Shown: positions 48,483 through 57,085, counted from the stretch's first letter. The stretch is DNA of 64,000 bases from Micromonospora vinacea (GCF_015751785.1 NZ_JADOTY010000001.1:4154001-4218000), one strand, 5' to 3'. Numbers and translations are program-made. Notes: a model not told the origin generated them from the letters alone.

Positions 48483-49529
48483 GTGATCACCCTCGCCGCC
48501 CGGCCGACCTCGGCCCGCAACCGGTCCGGCACCCGTACCGGCCGCCGGGTGGCCGTCACCGTCGCGGCCGCGCTGGTGCTGCTGCTCACCGTGCTGGCCA
48601 GTTTCGCGCTCGGCAGCCGACAACTCGGCATCGACCAGGTCTGGCACGCGCTCGTCGCGCCGGACGGCAGCGACGCCAGCACCATCGTCCGTGAGCTGCG
48701 GATGCCGCGGACCGCGCTCGGCCTCGCTGTCGGGCTCGCGCTCGCCGTGGCGGGCGTGCTGTTCCAGGCGCTCACCCGCAACCCCCTCGCCGAGCCGCGC
48801 ATCCTGGGCATCAGCGCGGGCGCGTCGTTCGGGGTGGTGCTCGCGATCTCCGTCTTCGGCGTCGGCACGCTCGCCGGGTACGTGTGGTTCGGCATCGCCG
48901 GAGCCCTGATCGCCGGGCTGCTGGTCTTCGCCATCGCCACCCGCGCCCGCGAGGGCGCCAGCCCGGTCACCCTCGCGCTGGTCGGCGCGGCGCTCGACGC
49001 CAGCCTGGCCTCCGGGGTGTACGCGCTGCTCAGCATCGACGCCCGCACCTTCGAGGAGTACCGCTTCTGGGTGGTCGGCGGGCTGGCCGGCCGGGACCTG
49101 TCGGTCGCCGCGCAGGTGCTGCCGTTCGTCCTCGCCGGGCTGGTGCTGGCTGCCCTGGTTGCCCGAGGGCTCGACGCCCTGGCCCTCGGCGACGACGTGG
49201 CCCGTGGTCTCGGCCACCGGATCGGCCTGGTCCGCCTCGGTGGTGGCCTCGCCGCCGTGCTGCTGACCGGTGCCGCGGTAGCCGCCGCCGGACCTGTCGC
49301 GTTCGTCGGGCTGGCCGTGCCGCACCTGGCCCGCGCCCTGGTCGGCGCGGACCACCGCTGGACCCTCGCCGTCTCCGCCCTGCTCGGGCCGGCGCTGCTG
49401 CTCGCCGCCGACATCGTCGGTCGGCTCGTCGCCCCGCCCGGCGAGATCCCGGCCGGGATCGTCACAGCCCTGATCGGCGCGCCACTGCTGGCCGTGCTGG
49501 TCCGCCGCGCCCGGGTGGTGACCGCGTGA
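48483..49529 (+). CDS. FecCD-family iron-siderophore ABC transporter permease 1
   Basis: 348 aa from GTG 48483 with AGGAG upstream. About ten membrane helices. The FecCD signature is clear: RMPRTALGLAVGLALAVAGVLFQALTRNPLAEPRILGISAGASFGVV and later GPVAFVGLAVPHLARALVGADHRW. It pairs with the second permease to form the inner-membrane channel for ferric-siderophore import. First gene of an operon of four (permease, permease, ATPase, binding protein) with the iron box upstream, so it should be induced by iron starvation. Confidence 0.93.
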   Translation: MITLAARPTSARNRSGTRTGRRVAVTVAAALVLLLTVLASFALGSRQLGIDQVWHALVAPDGSDASTIVRELRMPRTALGLAVGLALAVAGVLFQALTRNPLAEPRILGISAGASFGVVLAISVFGVGTLAGYVWFGIAGALIAGLLVFAIATRAREGASPVTLALVGAALDASLASGVYALLSIDARTFEEYRFWVVGGLAGRDLSVAAQVLPFVLAGLVLAALVARGLDALALGDDVARGLGHRIGLVRLGGGLAAVLLTGAAVAAAGPVAFVGLAVPHLARALVGADHRWTLAVSALLGPALLLAADIVGRLVAPPGEIPAGIVTALIGAPLLAVLVRRARVVTA

Positions 49530-50599
49530 CCACCACCCTGCGCCCAGGCTCGGCTGGTGCCGACGCGGCTCGGCTGCCCGGGCGGTCGCTGCTGCGGATC
49601 GGCCCGGTCAGCCTGCTGATCCGCCGTCGCGCGGTGCTGGTGGCCGCCGCGTTGACAGTGCTGCTCCTGCTCGCCGTCGTGCTCAGCCTCTCGCTGGGCA
49701 CCCCGTACGTCGCCCCGGCCGACGTGCTGCGCGCCCTCTCCGGTGCCGGCACGCCGTACGACCTCGTGGTTTTTGATCTTCGGCTGCCGCGGGTCGTGCT
49801 GGCGGCCGTGGCCGGCGCCGCCTTCGGCGTGGCCGGTACGCTGATCCAGAGCGTGGCCCGCAACCCGCTCGCCAGCCCGGACGTCATCGGCATCACCCAG
49901 GGCGCCGGCCTCGCCGCGACAGTGGCCCTGACCAGCGGAATGGCCGCGGTGCTGGTGGCGCCCACCGCGCTGGTGGGCGGGCTGCTCGCGGCGGTGCTGC
50001 TGTTCGCCCTCGGTGCCCGGCACGGGCTGGCCGCGCAGCGGTTCGTGCTCGCCGGGGTGGCGGTCGCGTTCGGCTTCCGGGCGCTCACCGAGGTGGTCAT
50101 GCTCACCGCCGACCCGATCGACGGGCTGCGCGCGCAGATCTGGCTGATCGGCACCCTGGCCGGCAAGGGCTGGACCGAAGCCGCCTGGATCGCCGGCACG
50201 CTGCTGGTGCTGCTGCCGGTGCTGGCCTGGGCCGGCTGGGCGCTGAACAGCACAGCCCTGGACGACGACACCGCCCGGGGCGTCGGGCTGCGCCCGGTGG
50301 CCCGTCGGATCGGCCTCGCCGGCACCGGCGTACTCGTCGCTGCCATGGTCACCGCCCAGGTCGGCGCCGTCGATTTCGTGGCGCTGGTCGCCCCGCAGGT
50401 GGCCCGTCGACTGGTACGCGCCGAACGACCACCGCTGGTCTGCGCGGCGCTGCTGGGCGCCCTCCTGCTGGTGCTGGCCGATCTGGCCGGCCGGCGGTTG
50501 TTCGCACCCACCCAACTACCCGCCGGTGTGCTGACCGCAGCGATCGGTGGCCCGTACCTGATCTTCCTGCTGCTGCGCGGCCGGCGGCGGTCGTCGTGA
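49526..50599 (+). CDS. FecCD-family iron-siderophore ABC transporter permease 2
   Basis: 357 aa from the GTG at 49526, which overlaps the stop of permease 1 by 4 bp (GTGA). FecCD features: LRLPRVVLAAVAGAAFGVAGTLIQSVARNPLASPDVIGITQGAG and VDFVALVAPQVARRLVRAERPP. The first 30 residues are a short cytoplasmic Arg/Ala-rich lead. It forms a heterodimer with permease 1. The open frame runs much further upstream, but that part is a shadow of permease 1. Confidence 0.92.
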   Translation: MTTTLRPGSAGADAARLPGRSLLRIGPVSLLIRRRAVLVAAALTVLLLLAVVLSLSLGTPYVAPADVLRALSGAGTPYDLVVFDLRLPRVVLAAVAGAAFGVAGTLIQSVARNPLASPDVIGITQGAGLAATVALTSGMAAVLVAPTALVGGLLAAVLLFALGARHGLAAQRFVLAGVAVAFGFRALTEVVMLTADPIDGLRAQIWLIGTLAGKGWTEAAWIAGTLLVLLPVLAWAGWALNSTALDDDTARGVGLRPVARRIGLAGTGVLVAAMVTAQVGAVDFVALVAPQVARRLVRAERPPLVCAALLGALLLVLADLAGRRLFAPTQLPAGVLTAAIGGPYLIFLLLRGRRRSS

Positions 50600-50615
50600 C
50601 GCCTCAAGGAGTGGT

Positions 50616-51569
50616 GTGATGCTCTCCACCCGCGACCTGGTCGCCGGCTACGACGAGCGAACTGTGCTCGACGGGCTCGACCTCGACCTGCCCACCGACG
50701 CGTTCACCGTGATCGTCGGGCCCAACGCGTGCGGCAAGTCCACCCTGCTGCGCACCATGGCCCGGCTGCTCACCCCTCGCCGAGGCACGGTGCTGCTGGA
50801 CGGCACCGCGATCCGCGACCTGCCGACCCGGGAGGTCGCCCGCCGCCTCGGAGTCCTGCCGCAGAGCCCGCTGGTGCCCGAAGGCGTCACGGTGGCAGAC
50901 CTGGTCGGGCGCGGCCGACAGCCCTACCAGCGGTGGTGGCGGCAGTGGTCGGCGGAGGACGGTGCCGCTGTGGACCAGGCGATGGCCCTCGCCGACGTCA
51001 CGGACCTCGCCGACCGGCCGGTGGACAGCCTCTCCGGCGGTCAGCGGCAACGGGTGTGGATCGCCATGACACTCGCCCAGGACACCGACGCCCTGCTGCT
51101 GGACGAGCCGACCACCTTCCTCGACCTGGCCCACCAGGTGGAGGTGCTGGACCTCCTGCACCGGCTGCGCTCCGAGCGGGGCCGCACAGTGGTCGCCGTG
51201 CTGCACGACCTGAACCAGGCCGCCCGCTACGCCGACCACCTCGTCGCCATGCGCGCCGGCGCCGTGGTCGCCGCCGGACCGCCCCGGGACATCCTCACCG
51301 CCGACCTGGTCCGCGACGTCTTCGGGCTGGCCTGCGTGGTCGTGCCCTGCCCGGTGACCGGCGCACCGCTGGTGGTGCCCGCGTACACCGGCGGCAGCGC
51401 TCCGGCTCCGGCTCCGGCTCCGGCTGTCCGTCCGGCTCCGGCTTCCGTCGCCGCGTCCGCTGACGCCGAAGACCCCAGTTCGCCCACGGCGTCCGTACCG
51501 GACGCCCGACCCGCCACCGGCGACGCGGCCAACCCGCTCGCCGGCTCGCACCCCTCGAAAGGACTCTGA
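50616..51569 (+). CDS. iron-siderophore ABC transporter ATPase
   Basis: About 317 aa; start at GTG 50616 or the adjoining ATG 50619, with AAGGAG upstream. Walker A GPNACGKSTLL, Q-loop LPQSP, signature LSGGQRQRVWIAM, Walker B ALLLDEPTTFLDL and switch His in VLHDLNQA. It energises the two permeases. After about residue 260 the protein has a tail of nearly 60 residues rich in Ala, Pro and Ser (PAPAPAPAVRPAPASV), encoded by a GCTCCG hexanucleotide repeat at about 51399-51435. This is not seen in the standard family and is probably disordered. Stop overlaps the next start by 1 bp (TGATG). Confidence 0.93.
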   Translation: MMLSTRDLVAGYDERTVLDGLDLDLPTDAFTVIVGPNACGKSTLLRTMARLLTPRRGTVLLDGTAIRDLPTREVARRLGVLPQSPLVPEGVTVADLVGRGRQPYQRWWRQWSAEDGAAVDQAMALADVTDLADRPVDSLSGGQRQRVWIAMTLAQDTDALLLDEPTTFLDLAHQVEVLDLLHRLRSERGRTVVAVLHDLNQAARYADHLVAMRAGAVVAAGPPRDILTADLVRDVFGLACVVVPCPVTGAPLVVPAYTGGSAPAPAPAPAVRPAPASVAASADAEDPSSPTASVPDARPATGDAANPLAGSHPSKGL

Positions 51570-52516
51570 TGCGTCGTCTCGTCGCAGCTCTCGCCGCGGC
51601 CGTCGCCCTCGGTGCCGGCCTCACCGCCTGCGGTGAGAGCGACCCGGTCGCCGGCTCCACCACCGGGGAGACCCGGGAGATCACCCACGCCATGGGTACC
51701 ACCAAGGTCCCGGCCGAGCCCAAGCGCGTCGTCGTGCTCGACACCGACAAGATCGACACCGCGCTCTCGCTGGGCATCACGCCCGTCGGTGCCGCCACCG
51801 CCGGTGAGGCGAAGAGCTGGCCGACGTACTTCGGCGCGGACAAGCTCGCCGGCATCAAGGAGGTCGGGGTGCTCACCGAGCCCGACCTGGAGGCGATCAA
51901 CGCGCTGAAGCCGGACCTCATCCTCGGCAGCAAGTTCCGCCAGGAGAAGTTCTACGACGAGCTGGCCGCCATCGCGCCCACGGTGTTCACCGAGAAGGTG
52001 GGCATCACCTGGAAGGACAACCTGCTCCTCGACGGCAAGGCGTTGGGCCGCGAGCAGCAGGCCAAGGATCTGCTCGCCACGTACGAGAAGCGGGCCAAGG
52101 ACTTCGGCGCCACGCTCGGCGACCCCGCCGCCCGCAAGGTGTCGATCGTGCGGTTCATCCCGGGCAACATCCGGGTGTACGGCCCGGACTCGTTCTCCGG
52201 CATCGTCATCGGCGACACCGGCCTGGGCCGCCCCGAGCGGCAGTTGCTCGCCAACAAGGAGGACAAGCGCTTCGACCTGGTCAGCCCCGAGCGGATCAAC
52301 GAGGTCGACGGTGACGTCATCTTCGTGACCGCGTACGGCGACAAGGCCGCCGCCGAGCAGACCAAGGTCGCCGGCGGGACGCTCTGGAAGGGCCTCGGCG
52401 CGGTCAAGGCCGGCAAGGCGTACCCCGTCTCCGACGAGGTCTGGATGACCGGCATCGGCGTCGGCGCCGCCAACAAGATCCTCGACGACCTGGCCAAGTA
52501 CCTCCCCGCCGCCTGA
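51569..52516 (+). CDS. iron-siderophore ABC transporter substrate-binding lipoprotein
   Basis: 315 aa. Signal peptide MRRLVAALAAAVALGAGLTAC with lipobox LTAC (Cys at about 21). The mature part is a class III periplasmic-binding protein: ITHAMGTTKVPAEPKRVVVLDTDKIDTALSLGITPVGAAT, then TEPDLEAINALKPDLILG, and a C-terminal half with DEVWMTGIGVGAANKILDDL. It binds ferric siderophore outside the cell and hands it to the permeases. Last gene of the operon; followed by a long palindrome. Confidence 0.93.
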   Translation: MRRLVAALAAAVALGAGLTACGESDPVAGSTTGETREITHAMGTTKVPAEPKRVVVLDTDKIDTALSLGITPVGAATAGEAKSWPTYFGADKLAGIKEVGVLTEPDLEAINALKPDLILGSKFRQEKFYDELAAIAPTVFTEKVGITWKDNLLLDGKALGREQQAKDLLATYEKRAKDFGATLGDPAARKVSIVRFIPGNIRVYGPDSFSGIVIGDTGLGRPERQLLANKEDKRFDLVSPERINEVDGDVIFVTAYGDKAAAEQTKVAGGTLWKGLGAVKAGKAYPVSDEVWMTGIGVGAANKILDDLAKYLPAA

Positions 52517-52564
52517 CACACCCCACCAGGGCCACCCGGCGTGACGCACCCCGCGCACACCATC

Positions 52565-52644
52565 CAAGATCCGCGCAAGTTCGGGGAAACTGCTGCCTCG
52601 TGAGCTGTTCAGGCAGCAGGATCCCTGAAGTTGCGCGGATCTTG
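52565..52644. repeat. 80-bp palindrome (family C, CAAGATCCGCGCAA arms), copy 1
   Basis: Left arm CAAGATCCGCGCAAGTTCGG and right arm the inverse of CCTGAAGTTGCGCGGATCTTG, with the inner part CTGCTGCCT/AGGCAGCAG also paired. It ends the siderophore operon on one side and the endonuclease-like gene on the other. A second member lies at 53635-53714, so the gene is bracketed. Confidence 0.85.
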
Positions 52645-52667
52645 CTGGGTCTGGGTCTTATGCAGAG

Positions 52668-53573
52668 TCAGCGGGAGCGGGACCGGAGGGCTTGACGAAG
52701 TTCGGCGAGGAAGCCGTCGAAGTCTTCGCGGAACCGCTTCGCGGTGACGTGCAGGACGATCCAGTCCTCACCGAGCAGTCGGTTGAGGCGGCGGCGGTCT
52801 CGGTGGAACTGCTCGGGATCGTCGTGCCACACCCCGTCGTACTCGACGGCGACCTTGAGGTGCGGCCACGCCAGATCGAGACGGGCCACGAACCTTCCAT
52901 CGCGCTCGACCACGAACTGCGTCACGGGCGCCGGCACCCCGGCGAGCACTATTCGCACGCGAAGCTGGGACTCCGGGATCGACTCCGCGCCCGCGTCGGC
53001 GAGCTCAGCGACACGCACCATCCGCTTCCAGCCCCGGTCGCCGATCCGTGCTCGGGAGGCCGCGCGCAGTCGAGGGAGCGTCACCAGCCGTTGGCTGGCC
53101 AGGCGATCCACGACGGCGACGGCGTCCTCCGTTGGTAGCCACTGGGCGAGGTCCCAACAGATGCGCGTCGGCGTGGTCAGCGGGATGCCCTGACGTACCG
53201 CAACGTCGGTCGCGGCGATCGCACCCGTGTGCACAACGAGCCCTGAGACCGGACCGAACCGCTTGCCGGCGGGCACGAGCACATCGATGGGCTCGTGGTT
53301 GGCGACCGACGCCGCGCCGTAGAGCGCCGCGGCACTGCGACCGGCTATCGCTGCGCCCGGTGGCAGAACCCACAGTGCCGCGGCGGTACAACGAGTGCGG
53401 TGGGTGACCGCCAGCCGGGCATCGGCGTAGACGTCCCTGAACAGCGGACGCCATGCCGCGCTGCGCAGCTCCGTCCGGGTCAGCAGGCCTTGGGCAACGA
53501 CGCGGGAACCGCGGAAGACGCGTCCCTGCAGACTCGCCGGCCGTCGTGGGGAAAGAGGCATGACAGACACCAT
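52668..53573 (-). CDS. AbiEi-like N-terminus/DUF559 (Vsr-fold) endonuclease-like protein
   Basis: About 301 aa from ATG 53573 (or ATG 53561; neither has a strong ribosome binding site). The N-terminal half (QGLLTRTELRSAAWRPLFRDVYADARL, then AAALWVLPPGAAIAGRSAAALYG) has the AbiEi-type winged-helix antitoxin-like pattern. The C-terminal part (ARLDLAWPHLKVAVEYDGVWHDDPEQFHRDRRRLNRLLGEDWIVLHVTAKRF) is the DUF559/very-short-patch-repair endonuclease fold, with the D...ExDG acidic residues kept. Many actinomycete genomes carry such proteins in number without known role. The two ends of the gene are each flanked by an 80-bp palindrome of one family. Function unknown; may act on nucleic acid. Confidence 0.8.
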   Translation of the reverse strand: MVSVMPLSPRRPASLQGRVFRGSRVVAQGLLTRTELRSAAWRPLFRDVYADARLAVTHRTRCTAAALWVLPPGAAIAGRSAAALYGAASVANHEPIDVLVPAGKRFGPVSGLVVHTGAIAATDVAVRQGIPLTTPTRICWDLAQWLPTEDAVAVVDRLASQRLVTLPRLRAASRARIGDRGWKRMVRVAELADAGAESIPESQLRVRIVLAGVPAPVTQFVVERDGRFVARLDLAWPHLKVAVEYDGVWHDDPEQFHRDRRRLNRLLGEDWIVLHVTAKRFREDFDGFLAELRQALRSRSR

Positions 53574-53634
53574 GACCGGCGTTCGCGCTCGCCTGCAGCC
53601 CCTGTGGATAACCCCCGGCCAAAGGCCTGAACGC

Positions 53635-53714
53635 CAAGATCCGCACAGCTTCGCTGTTCTTGCTGCCTTCTCGCGACGCGAGACAGCAGCATCCCCGAAG
53701 TTGCGCGGATCTTG
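53635..53714. repeat. 80-bp palindrome (family C), copy 2
   Basis: Left arm CAAGATCCGCACAGCTTCGC, right arm ending GAAGTTGCGCGGATCTTG. Its right arm differs from copy 1 at only a few positions, while its left arm has diverged more. The two copies flank the DUF559 gene at 62 and 23 bp from its ends. Confidence 0.85.
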
Positions 53715-53721
53715 GCCGGCC

Positions 53722-53770
53722 GGGTGGGTGGGTGGGTGGGTGGGTGGGGGAGGGTGGGGCGGGGGTGGGG
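53722..53770 (+). repeat. GGGT microsatellite and G-rich tract, potential G-quadruplex
   Basis: Seven GGG runs separated by single T, then GGGGGAGGGTGGGGCGGGGGTGGGG-type G-rich DNA up to the stop of the next gene (TAA at 53771-53773 on the minus strand). Four or more G-triplets with one-base loops are the strongest sequence class for quadruplex formation. The G-strand is the template for leftward transcription of the gene at 53771-54415, and the tract lies immediately after its stop. Confidence 0.8.
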
Positions 53771-54415
53771 TTAGGCGGCGGTGGACCAGATGGCGCGGAA
53801 GGCGGCGGCCTCGCCGGAGAGCCATCGTTCGATCTGGTCGGGCTTGGCGTCGGTGGGCATGCGGTGGGCCAGGCCGCGGCGAACGTCGACCAGGACCGGC
53901 TCGGCGTGCGGGAGCACCGCGTCCATGTGACGGGCCATCAGGTGCAGGGTGGCGAGCACCGACTCCTCGCTCGGTGGGGCCTCGTCGAAGTGCAGGCGGA
54001 CCGCTTCGGCGCGGCCGTCGGCGTGGCGTACCCCGAAGTGGGGGTTGATCTTGACGGGCAGGTCACCCAGCATGGCCAGGGCGTCGCGGGTCTGGGCGAG
54101 ATCGATGGCGGCTGGCTCGCCGAGGGAGTGCAACCAGGTCGTGGCGCCGGGGACGAGCGCCTGGTAGAGCGGGCGCCAGCGTGGCTTGACGATGTCGGCC
54201 ACCCCGGCCAGGTGGGTGCCGCCGGTGTGGAAGGCGATGTCGGCCTTGAGTGCCTTGACGAACTGGCCGTGCGGGTTGAAGCCGGACCGGCTGGCGCGTT
54301 GCTTGCGCAGCCCGCCGACGAAGGTCGCCTTGGTGGGGCCGGTGCGGTCGACGTAGCGGGTGAAGCCGAGCAGTGTGGCGTAGGGGGTGAGGGGTGTGGA
54401 GGCGGGAGCGGTCAC
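53771..54415 (-). CDS. unrecognised protein with dyad operator upstream (214 aa)
   Basis: Start GTG 54415 with GGGAGGA 6 bases upstream. No known domain recognised. The sequence is evenly mixed and well conserved in character: YATLLGFTRYVDRTGPTKATFVGGLRKQRASRSGFNPHGQFVKALKAD, then WRPLYQALVPGATTWLHSLG, GDLPVKINPHFGVRHADGRAEAVRLHFD, and a C-terminal LATLHLMARHMDAVLPHAEPVLVDVRRG. No signal peptide or membrane helix, so cytoplasmic. It is flanked upstream by a dyad in an AT-rich patch (54454-54479) and downstream by a G-rich tract. This suggests a regulated stand-alone gene. Function unknown. Confidence 0.7.
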   Translation of the reverse strand: MTAPASTPLTPYATLLGFTRYVDRTGPTKATFVGGLRKQRASRSGFNPHGQFVKALKADIAFHTGGTHLAGVADIVKPRWRPLYQALVPGATTWLHSLGEPAAIDLAQTRDALAMLGDLPVKINPHFGVRHADGRAEAVRLHFDEAPPSEESVLATLHLMARHMDAVLPHAEPVLVDVRRGLAHRMPTDAKPDQIERWLSGEAAAFRAIWSTAA

Positions 54416-54453
54416 GGGCGTCCTCCCGGGTCGTAATCCTGCAGGTCAGGAAC

Positions 54454-54479
54454 TCGATTAGTACATACATTCTAATCGA
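54454..54479. promoter_or_regulatory. 8-bp dyad operator TCGATTAG-N10-CTAATCGA in AT-rich patch
   Basis: A perfect inverted repeat with a 10-bp AT-rich spacer (TACATACATT). The patch is unusually AT-rich for this genome and lies 39-64 bp before the GTG at 54415, the right distance for a promoter-overlapping repressor site. Regulator unknown; it is unlike the actinobacterial LexA box. Confidence 0.65.
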
Positions 54480-54571
54480 CGGGTCTGACATCGCCCAGCG
54501 AAAGAAGGGGTGTGGAAGACGCGACAAAGGGGGCCGTCCGGCGTACGGACGACCCCCTGTCGGGACGCTCG

Positions 54572-57085
54572 CTAGAGCTGGCCGACGTCGGTGATCCGAA
54601 CGACCGCCGCGCCGACCTCGTCCGAGGCCGCCAGGTCGATCTCGGCGCTGATGCCCCAGTCGTGGTCGCCGTCCGGGTCGTCGAAGATCTGCCGTACGGT
54701 CCACCGCTCCCGACCCTGCTCGATCATGAGCAGTGCCGGACCCCGGGCGTCCGGCCCGACCCCGATCGAGTCGTACGCCTCGAAGTACGGCCCGAGGGCG
54801 TCGGCCCACGCGTCGTAGTCCCAGCCGTCCTCGGCATCCAACTCGGCGAGCAGGTCCCAGCGGCGTAGCGCGGCCAGCTCGACGCGGCGGAACAGCGCGT
54901 TGCGCACCAGCACCCGGAACGCCCGCGCGTTGCGGGTCACCGCCGGTGGCCGATCCGTCAGGGCGGCGTGCGCCTGGGCCACCTCGGCCACGTCGGACGG
55001 GTTGCGCAGCCGCTCCCACTCGTCGATGAGGCTGGAGTCGACCTGGCGGACCAGCTCGCCCAACCACTCGATGAGGTCGATCAGTTCCTCGGTCTTGGCG
55101 TCCTCGGGCACGGTCTGGCGCAGCGTCTTGTACGCGTCGGCCAGGTAGCGCAGGACGAGACCCTCGGAGCGGGTCAGCCCGTAGAACTGCACGTACTCGG
55201 TGAAGGTCATGGCCCGCTCGTACATGTCGCGGACGACGGCCTTGGGGGAGAGCTGGTGGTCGGCGACCCAGGGATGACCCTGCCGGTACATCTCGTACGC
55301 GGCCTCCAGCAGCTCGGCCAGGGGCTTCGGGTGGGTCACCTCGTCGAGCAGTTCGATGCGCGCCTCGTACTCGATGCCCTCGGCCTTCATGGCGGCGACC
55401 GCCTCGCCGCGCGCCTTGAACTGCTGCGCGGAGAGGATCTGCCGGGGGTCGTCGAGGATCGACTCGATCACGCTCAGCACGTCGAGCGCGTACGACGGGG
55501 ACTCGGCGTCGAGCAGTTCGATGGTGGCCAGCGCGAGGGGGGAGAGCGGCTGGTTGAGGGCGAAGTCGAGCTGGAGGTCGACGGTGAGCCGGATCCGCCG
55601 GCCGGTCTCGTCCGGCTCGGGCAACTCCTCGACGACCCCGCCGGCCCGCAGCGCCCGGTAGATGGCGATCGCCCGGCGGATGTGCCGGCGCTGCGCGGCG
55701 GGCTCCTCGTGGTTGTCGGTGAGCAGGTGCCGCATCGCTGTGAACGCGTCCCCGGGCCGGCCGATGACGTTGAGCAGCATCGAGTGGCTGACCTGGAAGC
55801 TGGAGGTCAGCGGCTCCGGTTCGGCGTCGACCAGTCGGTCGAAGGTGGGCTGGCCCCAGCCGATCGAACCCTCCGGCGGCTTCTTGCGGACCACCTTGCG
55901 CCGCTTCTTCGGGTCGTCGCCGGCCTTGGCGAGGGCCTTCTCGTTGTCGATGACGTGCTCGGGGGCCTGCACCACGACCCGGCCGATGGTGTCGTAACCG
56001 GCCCGGCCGGCCCGCCCGGCGATCTGGTGGAACTCCCGGTTCTTCAGCAGCCGGGTACGGACCCCGTCGTACTTGGACAGGCCGGTGAACAGCACGGTGC
56101 GGATCGGCACGTTGATGCCGACGCCGAGGGTGTCGGTGCCGCAGATGACCTTGAGTAGGCCGGCCTGGGCGAGGGTCTCCACCAGGCGGCGGTACTTGGG
56201 CAGCATGCCGGCGTGGTGCACGCCGATGCCGTGCCGGACCAGCCGGGAAAGCGTCTTGCCGAAGCCGGCGGTGAACCGGAAACCACCGATCGCCTCGGCG
56301 ATCATGTCCTTCTCGGCGCGGGTGCAGACGTTGACGCTGGTCAGCGCCTGGGCGCGTTCCAGTGCGGCGGCCTGGGTGAAGTGCACCACGTACACCGGGG
56401 CCTGCTTGGTCTCCAGCAGCTCCTCGAGTGTCTCGTGCAGCGGCGTCATCGCGTACGAGAAGATGAGTGGGACCGGCCGCTCGGCCGTGCGCACGACGGC
56501 GGTCGGCCGCCCGGTGCGCCGGGTCAGGTCGTCGACGAAGCGGGTGGTGTCCCCCAGGGTGGCGGACATCAGGATGAACTGGGCCTGCGGCAGCTCGATG
56601 ATCGGCACCTGCCACGCCCAGCCCCGGTCGGGCTCGGCGTAGAAGTGGAACTCGTCCATGATCACCTGGCCGACGTCGGCCTTCGTGCCCTCGCGCAGCG
56701 CCAGGTTCGCCAGGATCTCCGCGGTGCAGCAGATGATCGGGGCGTCGGCGTTGACGCTGGCGTCGCCGGTCAGCATGCCGACGTTCTCGGCGCCGAAGAC
56801 CTCGCAGAGCGCGAAGAACTTCTCCGACACCAGGGCCTTGATCGGCGCGGTGTAGAAGGTCGTCCGGCTGTCGGCGAGGGCCGCGAAGTGCGCGGCGATC
56901 GCCACCAGGCTCTTACCCGAGCCGGTGGGCGTATTCATGATCAGGTTGGCGCCGGAGACGATCTCGATGACCGCCTCTTCCTGATGGGGGTAGAGGTCGA
57001 GGCCGCGCTCCTTCGCCCAGCCGGCGAACGCGTCGAAGAGGGTGTCGGGGTCGGCGCTTGTCGGCAGCGCGGCGGTGAGCGTCAT
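54572..57085 (-). CDS. DEAD/DEAH-box RNA helicase with DUF3516 C-terminal domain
   Basis: 837 aa from ATG 57085. Superfamily 2, Ski2-like: motif I MNTPTGSGKSLVAIAAHFA near residues 53-66, motif Ia APIKALVSEKFFALCE, motif II DEFHFY, motif III SATLGDT, motif V TDTLGVGINVPIRTV and motif VI QIAGRAGRAGYDT. A long C-terminal half, DUF3516, has the helical bundle with LVLRYLADAYKTLRQTVPEDAKTEEL. The family is actinobacterial; role in RNA turnover is inferred. The gene is leftward and starts 112 bp after the trmB stop. Confidence 0.92.
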   Translation of the reverse strand: MTLTAALPTSADPDTLFDAFAGWAKERGLDLYPHQEEAVIEIVSGANLIMNTPTGSGKSLVAIAAHFAALADSRTTFYTAPIKALVSEKFFALCEVFGAENVGMLTGDASVNADAPIICCTAEILANLALREGTKADVGQVIMDEFHFYAEPDRGWAWQVPIIELPQAQFILMSATLGDTTRFVDDLTRRTGRPTAVVRTAERPVPLIFSYAMTPLHETLEELLETKQAPVYVVHFTQAAALERAQALTSVNVCTRAEKDMIAEAIGGFRFTAGFGKTLSRLVRHGIGVHHAGMLPKYRRLVETLAQAGLLKVICGTDTLGVGINVPIRTVLFTGLSKYDGVRTRLLKNREFHQIAGRAGRAGYDTIGRVVVQAPEHVIDNEKALAKAGDDPKKRRKVVRKKPPEGSIGWGQPTFDRLVDAEPEPLTSSFQVSHSMLLNVIGRPGDAFTAMRHLLTDNHEEPAAQRRHIRRAIAIYRALRAGGVVEELPEPDETGRRIRLTVDLQLDFALNQPLSPLALATIELLDAESPSYALDVLSVIESILDDPRQILSAQQFKARGEAVAAMKAEGIEYEARIELLDEVTHPKPLAELLEAAYEMYRQGHPWVADHQLSPKAVVRDMYERAMTFTEYVQFYGLTRSEGLVLRYLADAYKTLRQTVPEDAKTEELIDLIEWLGELVRQVDSSLIDEWERLRNPSDVAEVAQAHAALTDRPPAVTRNARAFRVLVRNALFRRVELAALRRWDLLAELDAEDGWDYDAWADALGPYFEAYDSIGVGPDARGPALLMIEQGRERWTVRQIFDDPDGDHDWGISAEIDLAASDEVGAAVVRITDVGQL

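Noticed and set aside
53722..53770. Assembly artefact in the GGGT run
   Set aside because: Flanking sequence is unique and both neighbouring genes are intact, so a true microsatellite is more likely, though exact repeat number may be uncertain.
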